A DNA stretch of 64,000 nucleotides from an uncultured Lysobacter sp. GTDB taxonomy: Bacteria > Pseudomonadota > Gammaproteobacteria > Xanthomonadales > Xanthomonadaceae. A model generated the notes under the pieces. The model had not been told where the DNA came from and did not search any database. It saw only the letters and a program-made list of their open reading frames with translations. The stretch is taken from positions 21,567 through 85,566 of the forward strand of contig CAMLID010000009.1 of the NCBI GenBank assembly GCA_946480055.1, given 5' to 3'. Each line of letters opens with the position of its first letter. Positions within the stretch are counted from its first letter, which is position 1. This document shows positions 1 to 9,036 of the stretch, in pieces. Made by a program: the position numbers and the translations under genes.

Positions 1-1761
1 GGCACCGGCAAGTCCTCGCTGTTCGCAGCGATCCAGGGCGAGCTCGAGTCCGACCTGGGCAACCTCGACATGCCCAGCCGCGTGCGCATGGCCAGCGTGG
101 CCCAGGAAACCCCGGCCCTGGACGACCCGGCGCTGGACTTCGTCCTGTCCGGCGACGCCACCGTGTACTCGGTGCTGATGGCCGAGCGCGCCGCGGTCGA
201 GCGCGAGGACTGGGAAGCCGTGGCCGAGGCCCACCACCGCCTGGAAGAACTCAACGGCTACGACGCCACCGCGCGCGCCGGCAAGCTGCTGCACGGCCTG
301 GGCTTCTCGCCCGATACCCACGAACGCGCGGTCAAGGAATTCTCCGGCGGCTGGCGCGTGCGCCTGAACCTGGCGCGCGCGCTGATGACGCCGTCGGACC
401 TGCTGCTGCTGGACGAACCCACCAACCACCTCGACCTCGACGCGGTGCTGTGGCTGGAACAGTGGCTGCTCAAGTACCCGGGCACCTTGATGCTGATCTC
501 GCACGATCGCGAGTTCCTGGACGAGGTCACCACCCATACCCTGCATCTGCACGACGGCAAGGCCAAGCTCTACACCGGCGACTACACCGCGTTCGAGCGC
601 CAGCGCGCCGAGCATCTGCGCCTGCAGCAGATCACCCACGAGAAGGCCCAGGCCGAGCGCGCTCACCTGCAGAGCTTCATCGACCGCTTCAGCGCCAGCG
701 CGGCCAAGGCCAAGCAGGCGCAGTCGCGGGTCAAGCGCCTGGCCAAGATGGCCGGCACCGAGGCGGTGCGCGCCGAGCGCGCGCTGCGCATCGATTTCCC
801 CGAGCCGGTGAAGCTGCCGCACGCGCTGCTGCGCCTGATGCACGCCGACTGCGGCTACGGCTCGCATACCGTGCTCAACCAGGTCGGCTTCATCCTCGAA
901 GCCGGCGACCGGGTCGCGTTGCTGGGCCCGAACGGCGCCGGCAAGTCGACCCTGGTCAAGTCGCTGGTCGGCGAACTGGAACTGCTCAGCGGCGAGCGCG
1001 GCGGCCACCCGGACCTGCGCATCGGCTACTTCGCCCAGCACACGGTCGAATCGCTGCGCGAGGGCACCACCGCGATCGACCACCTGGCCGATATCGCGCC
1101 CGGCGTCGCCACCCAGCAGCTGCGCGATTTCCTCGGCAAGTGGAATTTCCCCGGCGACCGCGCGTTCGAAAAGGTCGATTCGTTCTCCGGCGGCGAACGC
1201 GCGCGTCTGGCGTTGGCGATGATCGCCTGGCGTCGGCCGAACGTGCTGTTGCTGGACGAACCGACCAACCACTTGGACCTGGACATGCGCGAGGCCCTGG
1301 CCGAGGCGCTCAGCGACTTCGCCGGCGCGATCGTGCTGGTCTCGCACGACCGCCACCTGATCGGCCTGGTCTGCGAAACCTTCTGGCGCGTCGCCGACGG
1401 CGTCGCCCAGCCCTTCGACGGCGACCTCGACGCCTATGCGGTATGGCTGCGCACCCGCGACAGCAGCAACGACGGCAAGGCCGCGGCCAAGGCCATCGCC
1501 GCGGCCGCGTCGACCGTGGTGCCGGCGGCGGCGCCGACCAAGCCGCGCGCCAAGGTCAATCCGCACAAGCTGGCCCAGGCCGAAGCGCGCGTGGCCGAGC
1601 TGGAATCCAAGCTGCATACCCTGGACATGGATCTGGCCGACCCGACCAAGTACGCCGGCGGCGGCGACAACGCGGCCGAACTGGCGCGCAAGCGCGACGC
1701 GGTGGCGGCGGAACTGGCCCAGGCCGAGGCGGAGTGGCTGGCGCTGTACGACGCGGCTTGA
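1..1761 (+). CDS. yheS: ABC-F family ATPase, YheS type (5' end outside window)
   Basis: The reading frame is open from base 1, so the gene is truncated on the left; 586 residues are visible. It begins inside the first Walker A (GTGKSSL). The first ABC signature FSGGW (about residue 114 of the visible part) and Walker B LLLLDEPTNHLDLD follow. A charged linker helix then leads to a second Walker A GPNGAGKST (about 309), signature FSGGERARLALAM and a second LLLDEPTNHLDLD. There is no membrane segment. The C-terminal 70 residues are a coiled coil. The twin-ATPase soluble layout defines ABC-F proteins, which act on ribosomes. The segment around ARAGKLLHGLGFS and the SFIDRF linker resembles YheS more than Uup or EttA. 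An ATG at 70 opens the same frame but would discard Walker A, so it is not the start. Confidence 0.93.
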   Translation, partial: GTGKSSLFAAIQGELESDLGNLDMPSRVRMASVAQETPALDDPALDFVLSGDATVYSVLMAERAAVEREDWEAVAEAHHRLEELNGYDATARAGKLLHGLGFSPDTHERAVKEFSGGWRVRLNLARALMTPSDLLLLDEPTNHLDLDAVLWLEQWLLKYPGTLMLISHDREFLDEVTTHTLHLHDGKAKLYTGDYTAFERQRAEHLRLQQITHEKAQAERAHLQSFIDRFSASAAKAKQAQSRVKRLAKMAGTEAVRAERALRIDFPEPVKLPHALLRLMHADCGYGSHTVLNQVGFILEAGDRVALLGPNGAGKSTLVKSLVGELELLSGERGGHPDLRIGYFAQHTVESLREGTTAIDHLADIAPGVATQQLRDFLGKWNFPGDRAFEKVDSFSGGERARLALAMIAWRRPNVLLLDEPTNHLDLDMREALAEALSDFAGAIVLVSHDRHLIGLVCETFWRVADGVAQPFDGDLDAYAVWLRTRDSSNDGKAAAKAIAAAASTVVPAAAPTKPRAKVNPHKLAQAEARVAELESKLHTLDMDLADPTKYAGGGDNAAELARKRDAVAAELAQAEAEWLALYDAA

Positions 1762-1810
1762 GTTTCGCCGACGCTTCGATATTGGACGCCAGGAGGCCGC
1801 CTCCGCTTTC

Positions 1811-2280
1811 TGTGGGAGCGGCGTAAGCCGCGATCGGCGGCCCTCGGCCGCGTCGGCTCCTTCGATCGCTCCGCTCTCGCTTTGGGGTAGGAGCGGCGTG
1901 AGCCGCGACCGTGAACTTCCCTTGCCGGCGATGGTTTCGCTTCCGGTCTCCTTCTGCTTTCTGTGGGAGCGGCGTAAGCCGCGATCGCGAACGCTCGGCC
2001 GCGCCTGCTCCGGTTGCTTTGGGGTAGGAGCGGCGTGAGCCGCGACCGCGAGCTTCGCTTGCCGGCGAAGGCTCCGCTTCGGGTCTGCTTCGGCTCTCTG
2101 TAGGAGCGGCGTGAGCCGCGACCGCGAGCTTCGCTTGCCGGCGAAGGCTTAGCTTCGGGTCTGCTTCGGCTCTCTGTGGGAGCGGCGTGAGCCGCGATCG
2201 CGAGCTTCGCTTGCCGGCGAAGGCTTCGCTTCGGGTCTGCTTCGGCTCTCTGTGGGAGCGGCGTGAGCCGCGATCGCGAA
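1811..2280. repeat. REP tandem array, about 76-bp unit
   Basis: Seven copies of the REP core (GGAGCGGCGT-A/G-AGCCGCGA) lie in the same orientation. The GGAG cores are near 1814, 1889, 1965, 2026, 2102, 2178 and 2254. Spacing is 75-76 bp except for one 61-bp step. The last three or four units are nearly identical along the whole 76 bp, including a second small stem (CTTCGC...GCGAAG). That means whole-unit tandem duplication, not independent insertions. Flanking DNA from 1762 to 2349 has no supported gene; open frames there are repeat translations. Confidence 0.9.
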
Positions 2281-2349
2281 CTCCGAGGTTCTGCGATGGC
2301 TTGGGTTCTTTATAGAAGCAAAAGCTTCCGCCCGCTGCGCGAGCGGGTC

Positions 2350-2493
2350 ACTTTCTCTTGCTAGCCCAAGAGAAAGTAACCAAAGAGAAGGGCTTGCCTT
2401 GACAACCCTCCCGTGCGAGCTCGGTGCTTGCACGGGGATTTTTCGACGGGACATCCCTGTCCCTTCGAAAAACGGCGCGCCTCCTGCGCGCCG
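2350..2493. repeat. Four-hairpin intergenic element
   Basis: Four consecutive inverted repeats are visible. The first is 2350-2360 with 2367-2377 (11 bp, 6-nt loop). The second is 2410-2420 with 2426-2436 (11 pairs counting one G-T). The third is 2439-2446 with 2465-2472, enclosing an inner 6-bp stem at 2448-2463. The fourth is 2473-2480 with 2486-2493 (8 bp, 5-nt loop). From memory, the first hairpin and its downstream AACCAAAGAGAAGGG tail belong to a dispersed intergenic element common in Xanthomonads and other proteobacteria. No convincing coding potential. Confidence 0.7.
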
Positions 2494-2547
2494 CCCTTCG
2501 GGTCTACGGGTGTTCGTCGTGGTTCGGGGCTATGGATTTCAATGCCG

Positions 2548-2646
<99 letters not shown>

Positions 2647-2701
2647 CGATGTCCGGCGCAATGGCGGTCGTTCCGGCGTCGCCGCGTCGGGACTCAGTGC
2701 C

Positions 2702-4798
2702 TCACTGCAAACGCACTTCCAGATCGCGCCTCGCCGCCGCCACATTGCCGCTGTAATCCTTGGCGGTGATGCGCAGCGTGTAATTCCCCGGCGGCAGTTC
2801 GGTCGGCGTCCACAGGCCGGGCATGAGCCGGCCGTCGCGCGCGGTGTTGGTCAGCACGTAGCGGAAGCGCGTGATCGCGCTGCCGTGCACGGTGACGCCG
2901 CTGCCGTCGGCGTAGATGACCTGGACCGCCTCGTCTTCCGACGGCATGCGGTCGAACTGCAGGTTGGTGCGCGGGCTTTCGTAGCCCGGCAGCGGGGCGC
3001 CGGCCGCGTCCAGCCATTGGTAGCCCAGCGAATACAGGCCGAGCCGGCGTCGCGCCTGGTTGCGATCGACCTGGTCCCAGGCATCGACCACGATCTGCAC
3101 CCCCGGCAATCCGCGCGAAACCAGCACGCGGTTCTGCTCGCGTTGCTCCAGCGGTTGGGCCGCGTCGTCGAGCAGGGCCACGCGCTCGATCTGCGGCGCG
3201 TGCTTATCGGCGTAGCCGACGAAGCCCAGGGTGATCGCGTTGCGCTGGTAGCCGCTGGCGCCGACCACCAGGTGCACGTGCGCCATCGGATTGATCGTGC
3301 CCAGTGCGTCGCCGACGCGGAAACGGGTGCCGCGCAGGACCCGGATGCGCTCGGGTTTACCGTCGTCGCCGAGGACCGGATGGAAGCGGCTGGGGTCGAG
3401 CGAATTGCCTTGCGGATCGCGGCCGACGCGCATGTGGATGTAGCTCAGCGTGTCGAGGGACATGCCTTCGCCGAGCGCGCCCAGGCCCCAGGTTCCGTTG
3501 GGGCTGCTGAGCTTGGCATCGGCGATCGCGAGCACGCGCTGGCCGACGTCGCCGGCGATGTCGAGGCCGTCGTGCAGATGGTGGCGGGCCTCGCCGTTGC
3601 CGTCGCCACGCACTTCGGCCAGGGTGCCGACCACTTCGTGCCAGCCGTCCTGCGGCGCCAGCGGCCAACGGCCTTCGCTGCGCGGCAGCGGATTCTGCGG
3701 CGAGGGGCCGACCGCGGCGAGCGTCGCCGCGCTGCCGGCCGCGACCGGTGCGATCCGGTGCACGCGATAACCCTGCGCATCGGCGACGTAGAGCGCGCCG
3801 TCGGGCGCCAGCGCCAGCGCCGACGGGCGCGCGAGGCGCTGCTCGGTGGTCGCGCCGGTGATGGTGCGCACGCTGCGGTCTAGGCCGATCTGGAGCACGC
3901 GCCCGCGCGCCATCTCGCCGACGTAGATCACGCCGTCGTGGGTGACGGCCAGGCTCAGCGGGCGCCGCATCGCGTCCGGCGGATCTTCCTGCATGCCTCG
4001 CAACACGGTGCTGACCGCGCCGTCGAGCCCGATGCGACGGATCGCGTTGTTGCGCAGGTCGGCGACCAGCACGCGGCCGTGCCGGTCCAGCACCAGCGCG
4101 GTCGGCGTGTCGAAGCGCGCCAGCGCGGCGGGACCGTCCTGGTAGCCCGGCCGCTCGCCGCCGGCGAGCGTGCGCACCTGGCCGTCGTTGCCGATCACGC
4201 GGATGCGGTCGTTGTAGGTGTCGGCGACGTAGACCCGACCCTGCGCATCCACGGCCACGCCGGTGGGACCGTTGAAGCGGGCCTGCGCGGCGGGACCGTC
4301 GAGGTAGCCGGCGCTGCCGTCGCCGGCCAGGGTGCTGACCACGCCCTGCGGGCTGAGCTTGCGGATCGCGTGGTTGCCGGTGTCGGCGATATAGAGATTG
4401 CCGGCCGCGTCCAGGGCCATGCCCGAGGGCGTATTGAAGGCCGCGGCAGCGCCGTTGCCGTCGCGGAAGCCCTCGCTCGATCCGGCCAGGCTGATCACGC
4501 TGCCGTCGGCGCGGATCGCGCGGATGCGGTTGTTGTCGCCGGCATCGGCCACGTACAGGGTGCCGTCGCGGCCCAGGGCCAGGCCGTAGGGGTCGGCGAA
4601 GCGCGCCTGCGCCGCGAGGCCGTCGCGCAAGCCGAGCACGCCGTCGCCGGCGCGCAGTTGCAGCTGCCCGGCCCAGCCTAGCGGGGTAGCCTGCGGCCCG
4701 GCGGGTTTGCGCGGGATGCCGGGTTCGAGCACGAAAGTGGCGGCCAAAGCGGCGGCGGTGAGGGCGACAGCCAGCCCCAGCCAGAGATTTCGGGTCAT
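2702..4798 (-). CDS. NHL-repeat beta-propeller protein with M23-like domain
   Basis: A 698-residue protein. Residues 1-25 form a hydrophobic signal or anchor (MTRNLWLGLAVALTAAALAA). From about 45 to 345 there are five to six NHL repeats of the form (L/V)YVAD-x-(G/Y)-(N/D)-x-(R/A)IR, predicting a beta-propeller. From about 385 to 520 is a LytM/M23-like module with HDGLDIAGDVG (H-x3-D metal site, about 403) and AHVHLVVG (HxH site, about 506). The last 170 residues look like a beta-sandwich ending in a NYTLRITAKDYSGN strand pattern. Secretion or periplasmic anchoring is inferred. NHL propellers usually bind partners, and M23 enzymes cleave peptidoglycan cross-bridges; whether this M23 site is active cannot be judged here. 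The gene is convergent with the repeat zone and stands alone. Confidence 0.85.
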   Translation of the reverse strand: MTRNLWLGLAVALTAAALAATFVLEPGIPRKPAGPQATPLGWAGQLQLRAGDGVLGLRDGLAAQARFADPYGLALGRDGTLYVADAGDNNRIRAIRADGSVISLAGSSEGFRDGNGAAAAFNTPSGMALDAAGNLYIADTGNHAIRKLSPQGVVSTLAGDGSAGYLDGPAAQARFNGPTGVAVDAQGRVYVADTYNDRIRVIGNDGQVRTLAGGERPGYQDGPAALARFDTPTALVLDRHGRVLVADLRNNAIRRIGLDGAVSTVLRGMQEDPPDAMRRPLSLAVTHDGVIYVGEMARGRVLQIGLDRSVRTITGATTEQRLARPSALALAPDGALYVADAQGYRVHRIAPVAAGSAATLAAVGPSPQNPLPRSEGRWPLAPQDGWHEVVGTLAEVRGDGNGEARHHLHDGLDIAGDVGQRVLAIADAKLSSPNGTWGLGALGEGMSLDTLSYIHMRVGRDPQGNSLDPSRFHPVLGDDGKPERIRVLRGTRFRVGDALGTINPMAHVHLVVGASGYQRNAITLGFVGYADKHAPQIERVALLDDAAQPLEQREQNRVLVSRGLPGVQIVVDAWDQVDRNQARRRLGLYSLGYQWLDAAGAPLPGYESPRTNLQFDRMPSEDEAVQVIYADGSGVTVHGSAITRFRYVLTNTARDGRLMPGLWTPTELPPGNYTLRITAKDYSGNVAAARRDLEVRLQ

Positions 4799-4854
4799 GC
4801 GGTTCCTGGTTGCGACGGCCGCGCGCGCGGGGCGGGGCCTTGAGCGAACCCGAT

Positions 4855-4882
4855 TCTAACTAACCCGCTCTAACTAACCCGC
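4855..4882. repeat. Two tandem 14-bp repeats
   Basis: TCTAACTAACCCGC occurs twice back to back (4855-4868 and 4869-4882), followed by a partial third TCTAGCGG. The repeats sit in the divergent spacer between the NHL/M23 gene and the FmdB-type gene, so they could overlap a promoter or operator. No confident -35/-10 pair was found. Confidence 0.6.
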
Positions 4883-4983
4883 TCTAGCGGCGCCGGCGGT
4901 GTCGGGCCGACCGGTCCAGCGCTTGCATCGGCAGCGTCCGGCCCCACACTGTGAGCCTACGTCGTTAAGAACCCAGCGTTTCC

Positions 4984-5310
4984 ATGCCCATCTACGCCTT
5001 CCAGTGCAGCGCCTGCGAGCACGCGTTCGACCGCCTGCAGAAGCTGTCCGACGCCGACCCCAGCATCTGCCCGTCCTGCGGCGCGGAGGCGGTGAGCCGT
5101 CAGCTCACCGCGCCGCAGTTCCGCCTGGCCGGCGGCGGCTGGTACGAGACCGATTTCAAGAAGGACGGCGACAAGAAGCGCAACCTGGCCGATGCCGGCG
5201 GTTCGAGCGGGGCTAGCGATTCGGGGGCGGCCAAGCCGGCCGAGACCAAGGCCGAGCCGGCCAAGAGCGAACCCAAGCCGGCCGCCAAAGCCGCCGCCTC
5301 CGGCGATTAA
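4984..5310 (+). CDS. FmdB-family zinc-ribbon protein
   Basis: A 108-residue protein starting MPIYAFQCSACEHAFD, the standard opening of the FmdB (CxxC zinc ribbon) family. Two CxxC pairs (CSAC at about 8-11 and CPSCG about 30 residues later) would bind one zinc. About 60 residues of core are followed by a Lys/Ala/Glu/Pro-rich low-complexity tail. Family members are called putative regulators from the FmdB context in methylotrophs, but the molecular role is unknown. In Xanthomonads this gene usually sits just upstream of aspS, as here, although a minus-strand DUF3011 gene intervenes. Confidence 0.88.
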   Translation: MPIYAFQCSACEHAFDRLQKLSDADPSICPSCGAEAVSRQLTAPQFRLAGGGWYETDFKKDGDKKRNLADAGGSSGASDSGAAKPAETKAEPAKSEPKPAAKAAASGD

Positions 5311-5344
5311 TCCTGGGCGCCTGATCCTGCGATCGCAGGGTCGA

Positions 5345-5377
5345 TCGCGACGGGCACCGTAGCGGCGCCCGTCGCGA
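5345..5377. terminator. Hairpin between convergent genes
   Basis: An 11-bp perfect stem (5345-5355 with 5367-5377, TCGCGACGGGC arm) lies between the 3' ends of the FmdB-type gene and the DUF3011 gene. A 14-bp palindrome CCTGCGATCGCAGG (5326-5339) precedes it. There is no T-run, so intrinsic termination is uncertain. Confidence 0.4.
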
Positions 5378-5383
5378 CGACGA

Positions 5384-6298
5384 TCAGTTACCGAACTCGC
5401 CGCGGCAGCCCTGGTTGACCCAGATCGCGTTACGCGAGTCGATGCCCCAGGTGCGGCCCTGGATGCAGGGCTGCTTGGAGATCTGCCGCAGCAGGCGCGG
5501 CATCGTATTGCCGACCGGCAGGGCGCAGGTCGTGGTCCGGTTGTTGACGCTGGAGCAGGTGACCCGACGGCCCGGCTGCGGCGGTGGCAGCACCTGGGCG
5601 TCGCCGACGAAATCGGCACGGCAGCCCTGGGTGACCCAGACCTGACCGTTCTGCGATTGCCAGGTGCGACCCTCGATGCAGGCCGAGCTGGACAGCTGGC
5701 GCGACATCCGGGTGCGCCCGTACCAGGGCACCGAGCAGGTCTGCGGACGGTTGTCGGTGCTTTCGCAGCGCACGGTCCGGCCGACCGGAGGCTGCGGGCC
5801 CTGGCCGGGGCCGAACTCGCCGCGGCAACCGCCGCTGACAAAGATGTTGCCGTCGCGGGACTGCCAGGTGCTGCCCTCGGTGCAGGGCGTCTTGGACAGC
5901 TGCTTGATCAGGCGCGAATAGCCGGGCCAGCCGGTGCGGCAGGTGCGCACGCGGCCGTCGGTGCTTTCGCAGCGGATCGTGCCGCCGGGCTGTGGACCGA
6001 TCCCGCCGCCGCCGGCCAGGGACTGGGAGATGTCGGCCTTGATCCGGCTGAAGGTCCAGTTGGAGCGGTTGACCTGGTCGATATAGAAACGCAGCTGGTC
6101 GTCCGGGATGCGCTGGCCGTTGGATTGCTCGGAGTATTCCAGGCTGATCACCCGGACCTGGTCGTTGTAGGACAGGGTGCGCAGGTTTTCGGGCGCGTAG
6201 GCGCGCGTCTGCGGCTGGGCCTGGACCAGGACGGGAACGGCCAGGGCCGCCAGGCACAGCGCCAGCGACAACGGTTTGAGCAGTTTCAGCATGGCCAT
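5384..6298 (-). CDS. Secreted DUF3011-repeat protein
   Basis: A 304-residue protein with a clear signal peptide (LKLLKPLSLALCLAALAVPVLVQA). The N-terminal 80 mature residues contain YNDQVRVISLEYSEQSNGQ. Then come three copies of a module of about 55 residues, each with the order (R/T)C-S/E-S-T/V-(D/N)-x-R-x-x-TC, a Trp/Tyr, an SxxxCIxGxTW box and a final GCRGEFG-like motif. The repeated Cys at the same places suggest three disulphide-stapled small beta domains (DUF3011). Function is unknown; extracytoplasmic location is inferred from the leader and cysteines. The second ATG (6290-6292) has the better Shine-Dalgarno spacing (AGGGGA), so the start could be two codons downstream. Confidence 0.88.
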   Translation of the reverse strand: MAMLKLLKPLSLALCLAALAVPVLVQAQPQTRAYAPENLRTLSYNDQVRVISLEYSEQSNGQRIPDDQLRFYIDQVNRSNWTFSRIKADISQSLAGGGGIGPQPGGTIRCESTDGRVRTCRTGWPGYSRLIKQLSKTPCTEGSTWQSRDGNIFVSGGCRGEFGPGQGPQPPVGRTVRCESTDNRPQTCSVPWYGRTRMSRQLSSSACIEGRTWQSQNGQVWVTQGCRADFVGDAQVLPPPQPGRRVTCSSVNNRTTTCALPVGNTMPRLLRQISKQPCIQGRTWGIDSRNAIWVNQGCRGEFGN

Positions 6299-6531
6299 TC
6301 CCCTAGCCGGTGAGACACGCGGCAGACCGGGCCGCGGCCGGTAGTACGGAGCAATCTGGGTGGAGCGGATGTGGACCGAGTCCAGCCGCGGGCTACGCGG
6401 CCGGACAAGTAACCGGCCGGAGCCGTTAAGATAGCGTGTTCCTGGCCCAGGCCCGGACGCGCGCCGGCCCGCCCGGCGCCCCCCACCGTGCCGGCCCTGC
6501 CGCCGGCCGCCGTTTCGATCCCGGAGTTTCC

Positions 6532-8298
6532 ATGCGTACCCACTTCTGCGGCCTCGTCGACGAGGCGCTGATCGGCCAGACCGTCACCTTGTGCGGCTGG
6601 GTCAACACCAACCGCGTCCAGAGCCATGTGGTGTTCACCGATTTGCGCGATCACGAGGGCGTGGTCCAGATCGTGGTCGATTCCGACATGGCCGAGCTGT
6701 TCAAGACCGCCGGCGACCTGAGCGTGGAGAGCTGCGTGCGCGTGACCGGCACGGTGCGCGCGCGGCAGGCCGCCAACGACAAGATCCGCAGCGGCAAGGT
6801 CGAGATCCTGGCCGCGACCATCGAGGTGTTGAACAAGGCCGAGCCGCTGCCGTTCCACGCCCACGAGAACGCCGGCGAGGAAACCCGCCTGACCTATCGT
6901 TACCTCGACCTGCGCCGTCCCGAGATGCAGAAGATGATGCGCACCCGCATCCGCCTGGTGCAGTCGCTGCGCCGCTGGCTGGACGCGCGCGGCTTCCAGG
7001 ACATCGAGACCCCGATCCTGACCAAGGCCACGCCTGAGGGCGCGCGCGACTTCCTGGTCCCGGCGCGCATGCACCCGGGCGAGTTCTACGCATTGCCGCA
7101 GTCGCCGCAGCTGTTCAAGCAGATCCTGATGGTGGCCGGCTTCGACCGCTACTACCAGATTGCGCGCTGCTTCCGCGACGAAGCCCTGCGCGCCGACCGC
7201 CAGCTCGAGTTCACCCAGCTCGACATGGAGTTCGCCTGGGTCTCCGAGCGCGATGTGCAGGATACGGTCGAGGACATGATCCGCGTCGTGTTCAAGGAAT
7301 CCATCGACGTCGAGCTGGACGCGCAGTTCCCGCGCATGACCTACGCCGAGGCGATGCGCCGCTACGGTTCGGACAAGCCCGACCTGCGCATCGAGCTGGA
7401 ATTCGTCGACATCGCCGAGCTGGTCAAGAACTGCGAATTCAAGGTCTTCACCGATTGGGCCAACCACGCCGACGGCCGCGTGATCGCACTGCGCGCGCCG
7501 GGCGCCGCGGGCTGGTCGCGCAAGCAGATCGACGAGGCCGGCGCGCACGCGGCCAAGTACGGCGCCAAGGGTCTTGCCTGGATGAAGATCGAGGACGCGT
7601 CCAAGGGCCGCGAAGGCATCAACTCGCCGATCGCCAAATTCTTCGACGACGCGACCCTGGCCAGGATCGTCGAGGCCTCGGGCGCTACGAGCGGCGACGC
7701 GATTTTCTTCGGCGCCGCCGATTACAAGACCGCCAGCGACTTCATGGGCGCGCTGCGCCTGAAGCTGGGCAAGGACCTGGGCCTGGTCGGCGAAGGCTGG
7801 AAGCCGCTGTGGGTCACCGACTTCCCGATGTTCGAGTGGGACGAGGAAGCGCAGCGCTACGTCGCCCTGCATCACCCCTTCACCGCTCCGGCAGTGGACG
7901 ACATCGCCGACCTGCGCGCCAACGCCAAGACCGCGGTGTCGCGCGGCTACGACATGGTGCTCAACGGCAACGAGATCGGCGGCGGTTCGATCCGCATCCA
8001 CCGTCCGCAGATGCAGTCGGCGGTGTTCGATCTGCTCGGCATCGGCGCGGAAGAGGCCGAAGCCAAGTTCGGTTTCCTGCTCGACGCGCTCAAGTACGGC
8101 GCGCCGCCGCACGGCGGCATCGCCTTCGGCATCGACCGCATCGCCGCGCTGATGGCCGGCACCGAGTCGATCCGCGACGTGATCGCCTTCCCCAAGACCA
8201 CCACCGCGCAGTGCCTGATGACCGGCGCGCCGTCGCCGATTCCGGACGCGCAGCTGGCCGAAGTGCACGTGATGGTGCGGCCGAAGGATCCGGCCTAA
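6532..8298 (+). CDS. aspS: Aspartate-tRNA ligase
   Basis: A 588-residue class II synthetase charging tRNA-Asp. An N-terminal OB anticodon-binding fold (about 1-105) is followed by the class II core with [10 protein letters not shown], the motif 2 region [18 protein letters not shown], the bacterial GAD insertion domain (about 280-420) and motif 3 [15 protein letters not shown]. The start at 6532 gives the family's MRTHFCG opening; the frame is open 96 bases further upstream but that extension is low-complexity and unlike any AspRS. The anticodon-loop-facing segment reads [12 protein letters not shown] instead of the RRRDLG/RRRDHG of E. coli or Pseudomonas enzymes. Confidence 0.97.
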   Translation: MRTHFCGLVDEALIGQTVTLCGWVNTNRVQSHVVFTDLRDHEGVVQIVVDSDMAELFKTAGDLSVESCVRVTGTVRARQAANDKIRSGKVEILAATIEVLNKAEPLPFHAHENAGEETRLTYRYLDLRRPEMQKMMRTRIRLVQSLRRWLDARGFQDIETPILTKATPEGARDFLVPARMHPGEFYALPQSPQLFKQILMVAGFDRYYQIARCFRDEALRADRQLEFTQLDMEFAWVSERDVQDTVEDMIRVVFKESIDVELDAQFPRMTYAEAMRRYGSDKPDLRIELEFVDIAELVKNCEFKVFTDWANHADGRVIALRAPGAAGWSRKQIDEAGAHAAKYGAKGLAWMKIEDASKGREGINSPIAKFFDDATLARIVEASGATSGDAIFFGAADYKTASDFMGALRLKLGKDLGLVGEGWKPLWVTDFPMFEWDEEAQRYVALHHPFTAPAVDDIADLRANAKTAVSRGYDMVLNGNEIGGGSIRIHRPQMQSAVFDLLGIGAEEAEAKFGFLLDALKYGAPPHGGIAFGIDRIAALMAGTESIRDVIAFPKTTTAQCLMTGAPSPIPDAQLAEVHVMVRPKDPA

Positions 8299-8486
8299 GC
8301 CTCGGATCCGGTTTGGGGTAGGAGCGGCGTAAGCCGCGACCGCGCCCCAACGGCCGCTTGCGACGCGGCAATCGCGCGGCCGGACGCAGTTGCGCGTCGT
8401 GATCGTCAACGCCGATATGTGCGGTTGCGCGGCCGTGGCTGGCGCCGCTCCTACAGGAAGCAGAAAGCGAGAGGGCTGGCTGGAAC
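8299..8486. repeat. Spacer with one REP and a degenerate partner
   Basis: A full REP (8314-8341, GTAA loop) follows the aspS stop. An inverted, decayed copy (about 8435-8456, ending GCCGCTCCTACAGG) precedes the acetyltransferase gene. The two could fold back on each other. No gene seen. Confidence 0.65.
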
Positions 8487-9008
8487 ATGAGCGACGACTA
8501 CCGCATCCGCCGCGCCACGCCCGCCGACGCGGCGGTGCTGTCCGATCTGGCCGCGCGCACCTTCGTCGAAACCTTCGGCCATCTGTATCCGCCCGAGCAC
8601 CTGCAGCGTTTCCTCGACGAGAGCTATTCGGTCGAGGCGCAGGCGCGCGTGCTCGGCGACGCCGATTGCGCGGTCTGGCTGCTGGAGCGCGACGGCGTGG
8701 CGGTAGGCCACGCGCTCGCCGGGCCTTGCGGCTTGCCGCATGACCAAGTCGCTGCCGGCGACGGCGAGCTCAAGCGCCTGTACGTATTGCGCGAGGCCCA
8801 GAACGGCGGTTGGGGCGGGCGTTTGTTCCAGGTCGTGCTGGACTGGCTGCTGCGCGACGGCCCGCGCACGCTGTGGATCGGGGTGTGGTCGGAAAACCAT
8901 GGCGCGCAGCGTTTCTATGCGCGCCACGGCTTCGTCCATGTCGGCGACTACGAGTTCGTGGTCGGCGATACCCGCGATCACGAGTTCATTTTGCGGCGTC
9001 CGGCTTAG
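8487..9008 (+). CDS. GNAT-family N-acetyltransferase
   Basis: A 173-residue protein with GNAT topology. It opens YRIRRATPADAAVLSDLAARTFVETFG (strand 1 and helix 1). A central strand carries ELKRLYVL, followed by an acetyl-CoA pyrophosphate loop region REAQNGGWGGRLF and the later NHGAQRFYARHGFVHVGDYEF block (helix 4/strand 5) typical of the fold. The acceptor substrate cannot be read from sequence; family members acetylate small amines, peptides or protein N-termini. The gene is single, flanked by REP sequences on both sides. Confidence 0.9.
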   Translation: MSDDYRIRRATPADAAVLSDLAARTFVETFGHLYPPEHLQRFLDESYSVEAQARVLGDADCAVWLLERDGVAVGHALAGPCGLPHDQVAAGDGELKRLYVLREAQNGGWGGRLFQVVLDWLLRDGPRTLWIGVWSENHGAQRFYARHGFVHVGDYEFVVGDTRDHEFILRRPA

Positions 9009-9036
9009 GTCCGAGCGCCAACCCTAACCCGCTTTG

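Noticed and set aside
1811..2280. Possible CRISPR array (regular repeats)
   Set aside because: The intervals between cores are themselves repeated rather than unique, the core is palindromic REP, and no cas gene is present.
6436..6531. Upstream extension of aspS
   Set aside because: The 32 extra codons are Arg/Ala/Gly/Pro-rich and unlike any AspRS; ATG 6532 gives the family start.
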